Assembly: GCA_036850595.1 (NCBI GenBank)
Contig: CM072154.1
Location: 17,863,330 to 17,927,329, forward strand
Length of the DNA: 64,000 nt
DNA from: Rhyacichthys aspro
Lineage: Eukaryota; Chordata; Actinopteri; Gobiiformes; Rhyacichthyidae
Reading direction: 5' to 3'
This document shows positions 1-12,500 of the stretch, one piece after another. The position numbers and the translations under genes were made by a program. A model generated the notes under the pieces. The model was not told the DNA's origin and did not search any database. It was given only the letters and a program-made list of their open reading frames with translations. The first letter of the stretch is position 1. Every line of letters begins with the position of its first letter.

Positions 1-427
1 ACAGAGGACACCTTCATCGCTGATCTTGTTGTTGGTCTCTGCACTGGACAGGTAAAAGCAGCTGTCTATTCTCTCTTTAATGTAGTTATGGTGTTTATCG
101 CTGTTCATGGAGTTCACAACTTATGCACTACCTTTCCTTCATAGATCAAGACAGGTGCACCCTGCCGATCCGAGCGTTTGGCCAAGTACAATCAGCTGCT
201 CAGGTAAGTCCTGTCCAAAAAACATAAGATTTTATTCCATACAATAAAATAAATCACGTAGCCCTATATTTACACTTAATGCTTATCAGCTTTTAAATTA
301 ATACACAGCCCACCGTGTTTGAATGTGCTGTGTATAACTTACAAACTGTTATGTCTCATAAAGGATTGAAGAGGAGCTCGGAGACAAGGCCCGTTTCGCC
401 GGCCAGAACTTCAGGCACCCCATCTGA
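1..427 (+). CDS. eno1: alpha-enolase, last three coding exons (5' part lies outside the window)
   Basis: Enolase converts 2-phosphoglycerate to phosphoenolpyruvate in glycolysis; it is a cytosolic dimer that needs Mg2+. Three exons are visible: 1-51 (starts on a codon boundary, ends at donor GTAAAAG), 145-203 (acceptor ..TTCATAG, donor GTAAGT) and 364-427 (stop TGA at 425-427). Spliced, they encode 57 residues beginning TEDTFIADLVVGLCTGQ, then IKTGAPCRSERLAKYNQLLR, then a last block containing RIEEELGDKARFAG. This is the enolase C-terminal barrel end. The Lys in QIKTGAP (codon 148-150) corresponds to catalytic Lys396 of yeast enolase, and SER next to it belongs to the phosphate-binding region. 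The protein ends ..NFRHPI, about two residues shorter than human ENO1, which ends ..NPLAK. The last acceptor has a poor pyrimidine tract, but the reading frame fixes it. Teleosts carry eno1a and eno1b; I cannot tell which this is. ENO2 and ENO3 fit the C-terminal residues less well. Confidence 0.97.
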
Positions 428-888
428 GCCAGTAGTCTTCCTGATTGGGCCTCTGTGTGTTCATAGCTCATAAATAATCCCCACACATATATGCCACGCT
501 AGGTCGCCTGGCCCGTACGGAGAGAAGAAGGTGGAAACGACGACTCTAAAATCTAAGGTCCAAGTCTGTGGTCTGTGGCATGTAAAAGCTACAGGAAGTA
601 CACCACAGCTCAGCTCATCCCCAAACTATGCTTAAGCTCCTGAATAGTTCTGTTCTGATGTTCGTGTCCGTGTTACTGTGTGAGAGATTTTTGTTCGAGC
701 TTTTCGTGAGTTGTAGTGAATCTTGGTTCCTCTACTGAATATGTGAGCTACTGTAACTTTAGGATGGCTCTGCCTCCAACAGGGGCAAGAGAACAGTTAT
801 GTGCAATGTGTCCCATCTGAAAAGGTCTTGTGTTGCTGTAAGCATTGGCACTATATGTATTATTAAACAATATAGTTTGAAATGTCTT
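428..888 (+). other. eno1: 3' untranslated region of the enolase gene
   Basis: This stretch follows the enolase stop codon and contains no intron-like or coding signal. It runs to a canonical-variant poly(A) signal at 862-867, followed by a T/C-rich downstream element. The 3' end at about 880-890 is inferred from that signal. A weaker upstream alternative is the AT-rich ATAAATAAT at about 468-476. Confidence 0.7.
862..867 (+). terminator. poly(A) signal ATTAAA of the enolase gene
   Basis: ATTAAA lies about 435 bases after the stop codon. A pyrimidine/T-rich stretch follows at about 885-925, as expected downstream of a cleavage site. Cleavage would fall about 15-25 bases downstream. Confidence 0.55.
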
Positions 889-1059
889 CTCCCCTCTTTT
901 TATTCATGTTTTTATTATATGTTGCAGAGTCATTACAGTTTCAAGGTTCTTACCCAAGAGCCTAATAATATCAGTTTTCTTGCTCATTATCGTGAAGGTT
1001 GCAAGCTATTGGACAAGGAACATAAAAGGCCTATGGCTGTTGAGATGTCTAGTTTTAGA

Positions 1060-1190
1060 TTAGATTTGACATGTGATACTTTATTGATCCCAAGGGAGAT
1101 TCCAGTTTAAGCAACAGTAATTGCAAAGAGTTATAAAGCATACATTGTTAGTAAGATGCAAATACATTGTGATTATACAATGAAGTAGTA
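1060..1190 (-). repeat. LINE 3'-end fragment (TTTATTGATCCC... tail type)
   Basis: The string ACTTTATTGATCCCAAGGGA at about 1077-1096, preceded by a degenerate AGATTAGATT run, is the reverse complement of the 3' terminus of a very common teleost LINE group. In sense orientation those elements end ..TCCCTYGGGATCAATAAAGT followed by an ATCT microsatellite. The adjoining CAGTAATTGCAAAGAG.. also resembles that 3' tail. Only the tail is left, with no reverse-transcriptase coding. I recognise the family from memory and am not certain of its formal name (Rex-like). Confidence 0.55.
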
Positions 1191-2421
1191 GTGGGTGGGT
1201 TAAAGTCTTCGGTACTTGCTACCCTATTCATTATATCATAAGTCATATATTACCATCACAAGGCGCATAAGTCAAGGTTGGACCACTTTATTGAAGGAAA
1301 AAAATGACACAACACTAAATTACTGTACAACTAAGAAGCAGTACTGTCCAAAGTGTATGATGTAATCTGAGTCCCACAGAGAGGCAGACACCTGATCTCA
1401 GAGCCCCTGGGACGCCATTTCTGTCCCACTGGGTAAAAGAATCCAGTGGCTCACTCTGTTGCAGGCCTCTGCCAAGATAAATGACGCTCTATTCAGCAGT
1501 GCTATTGCACCGCAGGAGACTGCCAGCTGGGTCTGTGCCACTCCAATCCACTTATTGTGAGCCTGCCCGAACCTGCCTCTATTGTTTAGCCATCACCAAG
1601 GAGATGTGTTACAAATCGCTGATACAAATTTACCACCATTATGTGCTACATGCAGTGTTTGACCTGTGAATCTGCAGCACACAGAGCAAGATTTTTGGCA
1701 AAACTCAAAGATATGGAGCAATGTGTATGAGATGTGAAAAGAACCTGGGTTTCATTAAGACAGTAGTTTTTCCTTTGACACTTGCGCCCTCTTGTGTTCT
1801 GAACTGTGCAGGACAACTCTGAGCACAAAGCACCTGTGGGTGGGCTCCTTTAAATGTATAAACAAGGTTTTTCTTTGAATACTACAACTCTGCAGGAGAT
1901 ATGTAACAATACAATCTTATCCAAGGAAATCCTGAAATTACTATTAATTCAACTGAAAGCTAACTCCATTATAGTGAAAATACACTGTTCTTCTTGTGCT
2001 CAACTATATTAATTACACTATACTCTATCCTATATCTATCCTCTATCCTACACAAACTCCTTGCCTTACATTCACAGAAACTTGCTATTTTTCCCCCTGA
2101 GTTTCAGGACTGAACACCACAGGTTTTTTTTTACTCCCTGTGGCTAATTGGTCTCTGTTCTCCTCCATTATCTGCAGGGGGCACAGTTAAACCTGTGTGT
2201 TCAATGTGCATTATCAATCATGACTGCAGCTATTGAACCAGAATTTGTAAGTGGCCAAATGTACAAAAGTGGGCTTAAACAAAAGGACACTGTAACTGCT
2301 CAAGCGAACATAAAAGTCTGGTCATTTGTCAATTAGAGCACAAATATTTCACTATGTAATTACAGCGTAAACTTTGTAAATATATTGTATGTATGTATTT
2401 TTGCATGTAGAAACATACAAC

Positions 2422-2464
2422 AAGATAAATAAAATAGAATAAAAATAAATAAAATAAATAAATA
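2422..2464. repeat. (AAATA)n-like simple repeat
   Basis: This is an imperfect run of AAATA/AATAA units. It contains several AATAAA strings that should not be taken as poly(A) signals without transcript data. Confidence 0.7.
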
Positions 2465-2619
2465 CAAACCATTAAAATGTCAACTATTAAAAACGACTTA
2501 ACTGAACACATACTTTTATTTATTTGTTCATTTATTTATTATGAACACATAAGAAATTTGAATTTAGGATTTTTTTTTTTTAACACACCCCTCATACTAG
2601 CAGCCACCTCCAGCTCTTG

Positions 2620-3006
2620 CAGCTCTCGGTGCATGTTCCCAGTTTTGTCCAGTGGGTGACGATATTTTACCGGCTGAACTTTGAGATCCCCCCAACTGCT
2701 CTCACCCCAAGATGAAGGAGGATGCTGTCATGCTGAGTGCCTCTCACACACACTAGTCTGAGCATCCCGGCACCGATTACTCCCTCTTTATCCTCAACTC
2801 CATCATTTATGACAGCATTATATCAAACGTGGTGCGCCTCGCTGTAGCTCCATTAGAAACCACATACAGGTGGCACTGCAGTTGTTGTGCTACTCTACAG
2901 TGGCGACACTTGGCTTTGGCTAATTGCCCCTACTGCTGCTGCTATTGTTTGTTGTTGCAGTCTCTCATCAAACAAATCACAGATGTTGTAGATCAAGCCC
3001 TATAAG
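2620..3006 (+). promoter_or_regulatory. weak candidate upstream promoter / first exon with strong splice donor at 3007
   Basis: Base composition changes from AT-rich to more balanced at about 2590. The segment ends with a strong donor, AAG|GTAAGTGCC, at 3006/3007. It could be a first exon running to 3006. Alternatively, the acceptor TTGTTTGTTGTTGCAG ending at 2960 could define a 46-nt internal exon 2961-3006. No long frame runs through it, so any product would be non-coding or 5' UTR. Immediately downstream (3110-3250) the DNA is rich in GCTAAC/GTTAGC-type words that I associate with teleost promoter-proximal DNA. It could be an alternative rere first exon, a lncRNA or nothing. The 45-kb block is the stronger promoter. 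Confidence 0.3.
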
Positions 3007-3530
3007 GTAAGTGCCGTGAGCTGCAAACAGCCACTCTTTTTGCCTTTAAGACCCGTGAGCAAACGCGAAAGAAATTGCAGTTATTAGTAAAATGTTTGTA
3101 AAGGTTCAAGTGTTAACGTCAACCATAGCCTGGTAGCTATTTGGCTAATTTGCCCATTAGCATTGGCTAGCTGGTTGGCTAATAGAATGCTAATAGACTT
3201 GGTTGCTACTGGTTACTATGGAGTAACGTTAGCAGCTAGCTCCAGTGACTAGCACTGATTGAAGAAAGGCAGCAAGTAGCAGTGTAATGTCTGGAAACAA
3301 ACGAGCCACTGACACCGGCTAGCACAGAGCAGATGCAGTAAAAGCCTCTAGATGTCATTTTTATTGAAGAGTTTGTTCGTTTGGTTTACATGAAGTTTAG
3401 AAAGTGCACAATAACCATGTTCGCGTTTTAATCACTCACTGCTTTGGAACTGTCTCAGGGAATAGTCTGAACCCACTCAGCTATTGTCAGTAGCTCATGT
3501 TAGCTGTCGAGCTAACTTGGTTGTCTTTGT
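3007..3530. other. GCTAGC/GCTAAC-word-rich segment after the 3-kb donor
   Basis: Between about 3125 and 3510 the words GGCTAA, GCTAGC, TTAGC and AACGTTAGC recur many times in both orientations, including TAACGTTAGC near 3223. There is no coding signal. The density looks like promoter-flanking teleost DNA or a decayed simple repeat. Confidence 0.35.
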
Positions 3531-6500
3531 GCTGTGGACTTATCTTTGTGTTCAGTCACCAACATTTCAGGCTGAAATCAAAACTGAATGTAATCTTTGA
3601 GTTGAGCTGTTAAAGGTTTAACCCTGAGTGACACATGTGGCATTTTGATGGCTTTGTAAATGCCAAAGTAGGGATTTGGTTTTCAAAGTCTTCCCATTCT
3701 CAATAGAAGAATGCAGTTCCCTCTGAGGGATTATTAAATAATTGACATGTGTCTAAGCTGTTGTAGTAGTCGCTGGCAATCAAGTGTACTTAAATATAAA
3801 TATGAAATGCTCTTTGTTTCATTGAAGTGACATTTTGTGTTGAAGTAGTTCCTCTAAGTTACTCTGAACTATGGTTTGAACATAGTAAACTAAGCTGTAG
3901 CAATGCCACTGTTTTTTTTCCTGCTACATAAATCATGCATTAAGTGCCCCTTTAAATTACTTTCAGAAGATGTTTTTCCCTGAGCAAGTAAAAGCAGGGG
4001 ATTTATTTTTATTGAGTGCTTATGACTCACTCCTGACTTATTCACAGCCTGCACAGTTGTGGACTTCACCAGAGCTAATGAAGCAATGGGCAATGATCAA
4101 AAGAGTGTGAAACGTGCATGTCTCTGTTTTTACATGCCCGCTTATTTAAGTGCACTAAGAATGTAATGTTTACACCAAAGGCTCTCTTTCGGTCGCTGCT
4201 TGATGTGGCACAGTCTAAGGGTCAATAATGAACTATTTTAGTAAATTATCTAACCTCTAGGAAAAATGGTGGATTGCTTTGTTGAGTGATGAATGTATTT
4301 CACAATACAGACACCTCCTCACTTAGTTATCTAGCTTGTGCTTGGACTGGGCAATATCACATCAAGTTATCTCACAATAGTTTATCTTGATTACAAATAA
4401 TGTTTTCTATTTTGTTCACTGAGAAGGTTTGTGCTGTAACACTCACTGTACAAACAATAGGACTATAAGTCATTCATACATGTATTACTATATATACTTC
4501 ATGCTTTATTTGAGAAGGCTGATTTCCTTAACTGCATGTTCCCCTGTCTGTAGCTTGTATTCACATTTTTATTTCCTCTAACAATCACTTAGACCTTGAA
4601 AAAAAGACTACTCTAAATGTAATGCAGGGTTTGAAGAAACTAGAATAGTATCCTTTAAAGAGATCCATTATGGTGTTTAATTCATTTTTTGTGATTCGTA
4701 GAACCACATTTTCATGTTATACTCAAGTCACATCTGTCTTTTTTGTCCAAATGTATGGAGAGTCTCTTTTGAGTCCATATAATCTGGAGGCTTTAGGGGT
4801 CAGAGGAGGTCAGGCTGTTTGATAGTGTTTCAATTTGAATGGGATCTTGTCGCAGCAGTGGGTAAAATTACTTGGTATCCAATGACACACCCCTTCCATC
4901 GAATGTTAATCTAGCTGTGTGGCCATAGTAGCAGCAGAGAAACGATAAGAGAAGCATAATAACCCTGCTTTTTTCCTTTAATGACTAATGGCTGTTTGAG
5001 TAATGGCTGCTGGCTGTGACTAACTGTGGCAAATGGGAACTCAGACAATGTACAGGAAAATCCCCTTTTCTCTCTGCTATTCTTTGTTGGCTGATTTTTG
5101 TCAATATGCACTGCTCAGAAATTCAATGTTTACATGCAGCACCAGAAAGGCATCTCACAGTTTTTCACCTCAATGCCGTCACTAGATCTTTCCCTCCCTG
5201 TGAACTGTCATGAAAAGATGATTCTCCGCCATAATAGCTGCGTCTGGTGCTTGTACACTGAGGCATTGTGTGTGCAGTGTGAGATGGTGCTATAACCTGT
5301 CATCTCTGTGGCCAGCCTGTATTTTAAAAGAGGCGTTTGCTCTCTCTCTCTGTGAAGATATTGTGTCTCAAAGAAAAGGTGATTAATCTGACGTATTGTT
5401 TTGTACAGGCAGAAATTACACTGCATGAAGAGGCGGGGACGCAGTGAACCGTCTGTTTGCCCTGAGCTGCAGGAAACGGTGTGTTATCAAACATCTTTAT
5501 ATGTCAGGTTTGTCACAGGGGTGTTGCCTTTATTAATAACAGTCTATGTATTGTTTTTCTTTTATGAAACAGGGCACAGTCAGATGACGGCTATTTTATT
5601 ATTTACATTAATTACGTTTTTAAATCATGCTTTTATGAACAGAGCGAGCCACACTGTCACCTTTCATTTTGACTGAGATTATAATCCTATTCCCAGTTTC
5701 CCAGTGTGTTGGAAAAGAAAACTATAAATCATGTAATGCCCAACTGACGACCATTATTTTTGCTTTCAATCCCCATCAGACAAATTGTACAGCCCCCTGT
5801 TGTTGTAAATATAAACACATATAAGGAGTAGAGCTGCATGATTTTAGCAATGACAGTATAAACCAGGACTTGCTATTGAATTTGCTCTTGTGATAATAAA
5901 ACCGTCTGAAATGAACTGAAAAGGCCAAGCCACATGTGTGTGAGAGTATTTGGAGGCCCTTTATTAACTATGTCAAAGACCTAATGCTGAGTCCAACTAA
6001 TGACTAACAGAGGTTCAGAGCTTATTCTGTTTTTTGCATTATGGATTACACATATCATTTAGCAATAGTGGTGTTACTGTGCTATATATTGTTTAAGTAA
6101 AATTAAGAACATACTTTTTGTTTTTTCACTGGTTAGAGCAAGTTTAGAGCCTTTTTCTCCTGTTTTCTTTTTTGGATGTGTACAGTTCTTTTTAGGTCTT
6201 GCAAGTTTCATTGCAAAGGGATGGAGCTTATTACATAAAGCGGATTATATCTTTGAACAAACAAGCTGAATATAGAGGTTGATGTTTGGCCATATTTAAA
6301 TGCGGTTACACTGCTGTTTGTTACCGATGTTACCTTTCAAATATGGGCAGTGACTATAAAACTCGTTTATTTTAAAAGGAGACACTTGACAACAGGGAAG
6401 ATAATGATCTACCTGGCTTTCCTTTCCTTTCACTGAGTTTGATATCCATTTGTTGCAAAATCTCTGGCTTTTACATAGAAAATGAATGCTCTGAACAAAG

Positions 6501-9500
6501 GGGCAATGTTCACTCAAAGACCTCTTGATGGGCCATTCAAGTGCTGTATATTCATTAAAAATAACAGTCTGTCAGCACTTACTGACAGCACGCACAACAA
6601 GCCAAGCTCTCTTTATTGTTCTCCAAAGATGTTTTTCAGTTCCTGTGCCAAGAGCTGGGTAATTGGCTGTAGCAAAGCCTTGCATGTGTTGTTTTAAGAT
6701 ATTGGACAGGCACACACAGGGCACACACTGGCACAAACAAGCCTCCACCCTCCTACTACTTTTGGCTCTTCCCGAGGAGTCAGAGGGGGAACAATGCTGT
6801 ATGTATGCGCTGTGTTCTCTGACAGCTTGCCTTCACCTCTCATAAGAGCAGATCCAAGCGCGCTGCATCATATCTCATCTTTGTTTGATTCGGGCCTGGC
6901 TTTGCAGCTTCACAATTGTAGCGCAGAGATAGTATCTGCAAATGCCGCTCGTGTTAACAGTTGTGAGCTGTCTGGCTGCATGCTGCTTGTGGTATTTGAT
7001 GTCCTAGATGTCATCAGATGTGCTTTGTCTTCTGAAGCCTGCTCACTGTGTCTTAGTGAGCGTTTTGGCATGAACTCACATCTTAGTTAATCAGATACAT
7101 TGTTCTGTTGTGCTGTCAGCCTCTCAGCATGTCCTCACTATATTAGAAAGTTATTAAGAGGCTTTTTATGTACATCCTTAAATCATTCATTTTTGTCAGT
7201 AGTAGGTCTGGTATGTTTTGTGTTGAAAACTGTCTGTGCTTCCTTTGTCCCTGTTCTTTCAAAACTAGTATCTGCTTTTGTTGTCTGGAAGAGGTATTAG
7301 GGCGTACATACGTTGACAAAGATCCTTTTCTTATGATTTACAATCACAAATTTCAGCACAAGACATTGATTGAAACTGGGTCATGTTAGCACAACTTATC
7401 TTTTGTTTCCCATTGTATGTTGTTTGATAGGTTTGGATACAGTTGCACTGAGATTGCAGGAGTGTTTTGTCAAGGCCCATCTACAGAGACGAGCAGTAGC
7501 CCTGGCTTTAAAGTCTGTGATGTGAAATCATAAAATATACTTGTCTTTATCAAATATATATTACATCAAATGAATAATAAATCTTCAGCTATAACCAAGA
7601 AAGCTAAGAATTTATCCCTCTGTTATAACATGGACCTTAGAAAAATACATTATACATACAGCTAGGTCCTATTTCTTGCTTGTCCTAGGAGTTGTGTGTA
7701 GACAGACCAAAACTCATATGTCTTTGATATCTGAGCATTATATATCTTAAAATATTTTTCCCACAAAGCAACAGTAACAGATGTGCCTTACGTCCCACGG
7801 GCATTTAGCAGACTTAAACTAGAGCTTAAAAGACGAAATAAAATGCATGAAAACCTAATGAAAATGCTCAATGAATACAAAATATGCACAGCTCTAAGAT
7901 CATATGTCGCTTGCAGCAGTCTTCTCTTTTATAAATGAATCCTGCAGTTTTGTTGGTTGGTGAAAGCACCGTTAATGTATGAGCACTGTGCTGTAATGCT
8001 ATACAATAAACAAAACATAAGCTATAGCACTGTATAAACATTATAGTCTCATCTCGATATATTGCCAAGCCCATAAAAAGGCATAAAAAACATTTCTCAT
8101 AACTGTAGGCAACCCAAATGTTGGCAGCCACTGATATTACACAGACAGTGTCAACATTGTTATATTTGTGGACAGAATATTATGTTTCTTCCGAGCAAGA
8201 ACATGACAACAGACTCTCAGATACTAAATAGTTTGCCTGTGATAGATCTGTGGATGGTTTTATTCCTTCCACTTATCTCTTTAATGATTAGTTTCGACGC
8301 ACAAATCAAAAGCAGATAATTGCCTTTGTTTTTTAGGGCGTAATAACAGTCACTTAGTCAATTACAGAGCTCAAGACTAGGAATCCACTGTGTTGAGGAG
8401 TAAGAGTCAGCCATTTGGCATGTAGTAAAAGAGGAAAATGAAATGGTGCAGGATCAGCTGGCCGACCCCCGAGGAGCAGTGTGTCAGCGGTGATTAGGTA
8501 AGAGATTGCCTCATGTAATGACACGGCATGGCGCTCGCGGTGCAGAAACACAAACAATGCATACCAGTGTTTTCCAGCTCACGCCCCCTGCAGCTGCCCG
8601 CCCCGAGACGCTTAAATAGACACATACAGCCTCCCCTCGAAATATTTCCCCATCTCGAGATAAAGACGTTCACTCCATCCGGAAAACCACTAGCCTTCCT
8701 TTCTCACTGCACACACACACAGCTTTTTCTGCCGCAGCTCAGATGAAAGATGGAGGTGATTAAAAGGAAGGCAACACAATGGAGTCTATGCAGTTTTCTA
8801 TCAAAGCTCATTGTTGCTATTGACAGCGGTATTTTTCAGCGCAAATACACATTGTTAAATAGGCTCCATGCACTGCGCTCTGTTAGACGAACAATAAGCA
8901 TATGAGAGAACACGTCCCTGTCTTTATTGCTCCTGGCAGTGGGTGTTTTCATTTTTACAGCAGAGATGAAGGACTTCTCTCTCATTAGCTCCGCTCATAA
9001 TAAATACACCAGTTATGTCCCTATCTTATTCTCTGCCGTGTTTCTCAGATGGACAAAAGGTGGATAGGTTTGTGTTGTGTACATTGTGTTTTAATCGTCA
9101 TATCTTAAGATGCAGTTGGAGACATTGATTTTCCATCAAGAGCACCAATAATAGCTGTCTATTGTCTAACACAAGCAGTCTTTAGGGTGTTGCCTTTCTC
9201 TTGTCAAGCCTTGGGAATATTAGACATATAATCAGTAAGCAATAAAACATACGGCTCAAAATAGTAGTGTTGCTTATGTGGCTGTACAAATGCTAATGGT
9301 TTGCATGTTGAGCTTAAATGTGGCTCTAGTTTCAAATAAAACACATTTCTTGTGGTAATTCAATTGCCAGCAAAAGGATAAGGTCATCAAACAATCACTT
9401 AAGTCTAAAATACAAAATCTATTTCTATAGTTGATGTAATTGAAAAAAAAAAAACCCTCCCACACAGTCTGACTCCTCTTTCCTCATTTATTAGACAATA

Positions 9501-12500
9501 TTTCAGCCCATCTGACCTTCAGTTTTGAGTTTAGCTTTTACACTGCACCTTTTATTCACATAACTACTGCCTCCAAAAAATGAACAGCCTCCTGCCGCCA
9601 CACAAGGACAGAAAAGTCACAAAATTACTAAAACCATTTCATAGTTATGTTCACATTTATGTAACGTTGTTTAAAAAAATAATATGTGTAGACACTTTCT
9701 GTAAACAACATAAGATAAATATTATCAATGACTGAATTTGCATTAGCCACCAAAAACAAACATTTGACAAATATCCGCAACAGATGTTTGTGTTTATGTC
9801 AGTGCCTCGAGAGAGAACATTTTCGAGTAGGTTGATATTAAGCCGGCTAACTGGACCATAGTAACTCACAACGTAATTACCTTATGTTATAGCTATCATG
9901 CTAAATCATATATTTCTATGCTAATATATCCTTTGATTTTGGTTTTTTTTGGGTTTTTTTACTGTTGCATTGTGTTCCTTTCTCACCAGCTAAATTAACA
10001 ACAAGGAGTCCATTTGTCGTCTAAAAACCCTATTTTCACCAGTTTTACTTTATGCCCTTGTTTAAATAAATAGGAAACTTTGGCACTTCTGTTACTGTGA
10101 AGCTTGTGTAGTTATTGGTGACATCACTTGCAGAAGGCTCTATAGAGATCATGAAACTGTAAATTAAATATATTTTATGTAAACAAATGCATACATAACA
10201 TATTTTTGACAACTATACGCTAACCACTCATCTATCAACTAATGGCTGTTGCTATGTCATCAGTAAACTGTGTATCTGTCATATATATAAAATCTGTTCT
10301 CTATTTTTTGACCATATACTCACCCTTTTAGAACATGCGCTATCTTATTATATGCAGCATTGTGTTGTTATTATCTGTTGCAGTGCGGTACATTGATTTC
10401 TGTGGACGCAGTGAGGCATATTTCTCCAGCTGCTGGTCGTGCTCTTTGGCCTTTGACTAATGTTTGTGCTGCTCTGATGTTGTGCCTGTCGCATGAGGCC
10501 AGTTTGTTTGCAGAGGCAGACCTGTGACTGATGATTTAATGGAGACGGCGCTGAGCTGAGGGGTCTGTGCCGCCGCGAGGAAACGACCCCGTGACATTGT
10601 GCCCCTGTCCGCTGCCTGTTGGCGAGGTGCTGCAGGTAAAAGCGGCGTCCTTGCTCGCCCTTGTGCGTTATAGACACACCTACCGAGGCCTCTTCTGTGG
10701 AGACGCGGAGACTTACGGATGGATTGACTAGGTTTAAGGATGGACACCTTGTCTCTGCACTGACTTCGCAGCCGCCACAGAGAAAATGAGATCTGAGGAT
10801 TGGGTTTAGATTTGCCACTGTAGCACTTCCACTCTGATACACTGTGGCTAGCATCAGGGGAAGGCTGTCAGCGCGAGTCGAGGAGGAGAGAAAGAAGGAA
10901 AGGAAGGGAGGGAGGAGAGAAACAGCGGAGCACAGCAGAGCTATCTAATAGATCAATTTGTAATAAATCTGTTGCCTCAAGCTGTTGTTGTTCGCTTCTA
11001 CTCAGTAAAAGGTGTCTGCGTTTCTCGGGCAAGAAAATGCTTGTCAGGCCTGGCCATACAGAGCCATCAGCGAACGAAACAGGCCTAAAGCACAGTAAAT
11101 CATTTTCTGTGTGCTAGCTTTACATTGGTCGAACATACTACTCTTACAGGAACATTCATCTGGTCAAAAAAACCAAAACAGGTTATTAGCGATCAATAAG
11201 ACTGAGAAGTAACGCTCCCCTCACATTAAATTTTCCCATTATCCAATATTAGCCATTAATCATGATGAAGGCGCTATTGATCAGGCCATCAGCCAATTTA
11301 TTTGAGAGGCAGTGCCCAATGTTAAGCTGCTGAAGTGGTAAGTGTCAGAGTTGGAAATGCCCCATTATTATGACACCAGTTTGATCTTTAAGGTAACAAA
11401 AGGAGCGGGCCTCTATAGAGACCCCACGGGACCCCTCCTGCTCCTCCTCCACCGGCAGCCATATGGACCGTACTAATTGTGTTTTACACCAACCATTTTC
11501 ACCCGTCCATTGGGGACTTGTGGAAGTGCTGTAGCTATAATGTCACCAGCGGTGGGTTTGGCTCATGAAAGAAACATTAGCGAGCGAGATGAGAAGACAG
11601 GAAGGCAATACACTGCAAGTCAACACAATTATTGATTTTATTCAAATGAAAGCTGCTGTGCCCTGCTCTGAATCTCCTGTTGGTTGCCTTTTAAAGTATG
11701 TATTTCCATTTTGTTTGTAGTCTAAAACAAGCGTTCACTTTGCACTCTGTCAGCTGATGTTACTGCAGGCGTGATGCCAGTATGTAAAGCTTTAAAGAGG
11801 CACATTGTAATCCCTCTTGTGTCCAATAAACATTCGTCTGCATTGTGATCTCTTTCAGGGCCTGGATATCTTTGTTTTGAATCAATTGCAGTGTGTATTT
11901 TATTAATAGAGCTGTAATCGCTCAACAGAGAAATGGTTTTTAATCTGTTTTGTTTTATGACAGTACAAATGCTGAGGTTTGAATGTTGAATGTAAATGTG
12001 ACATTTGCAGTATTTGCTTTGCCCTTCAGGCCAGCTTGTGCTTGTAAAGTGTTTGAAGTGCTAAGTGCGACTAAACGAAATCTGTGTGTGTTTTAACGTG
12101 AATATAATATGCAATAATGAAAAGGGCACATCTTTGAAAATGTGATCTGCTGAATGATGGGAGGGGCTGTCAGTGGTGAGGGGGAAAATGTATGTGTCTC
12201 ATTGTGTCCCTGCTAACAGTTTGTGTGTGATTATTGAAATTGATGTTTGCTGCAGAGCTGTAAATCTGCGAGATCTTCTGTTAATAAAGCGACAGAGGCA
12301 GTCAGAGTCGTTAAAATGCGAAATGAAAGGCAATCAAGCCTCCAACACCCTTCCCCTCGGCCCAAAATGAACCAGCAGAAATCCTAATTATCTGAGGATG
12401 AGCGGCTCATATGGACGGCTTGGTTTTTGTTGGTAGCAGAGCAGAGCTGCCTTGTTTCCATCAAAGGTTACAGTTTCAACCACAACCCCTGATCCTTACC

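Larger units (their letters stand above)
889..2600. other. eno1 downstream spacer, no gene seen
   Basis: Apart from the LINE tail, I see no exon with splice signals, no RNA gene and no conserved-looking block. All frames are short and composition is AT-rich. An A-rich simple repeat closes the segment. Confidence 0.6.

Noticed and set aside
799..1110. 103-codon frame just after enolase
   Set aside because: It overlaps the enolase poly(A) signal and the LINE tail, with no domain and no coding look.
4340..4400. GGGCAATATCACATC.. start of a common fish repeat
   Set aside because: Too short and diverged, with no second terminus to support a repeat call.
10348..10854. 168-codon minus-strand frame with a nested 96-codon frame in another phase
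   Set aside because: Two phases are open because the region is less AT-rich and poor in TA dinucleotides. Neither peptide shows a known domain.
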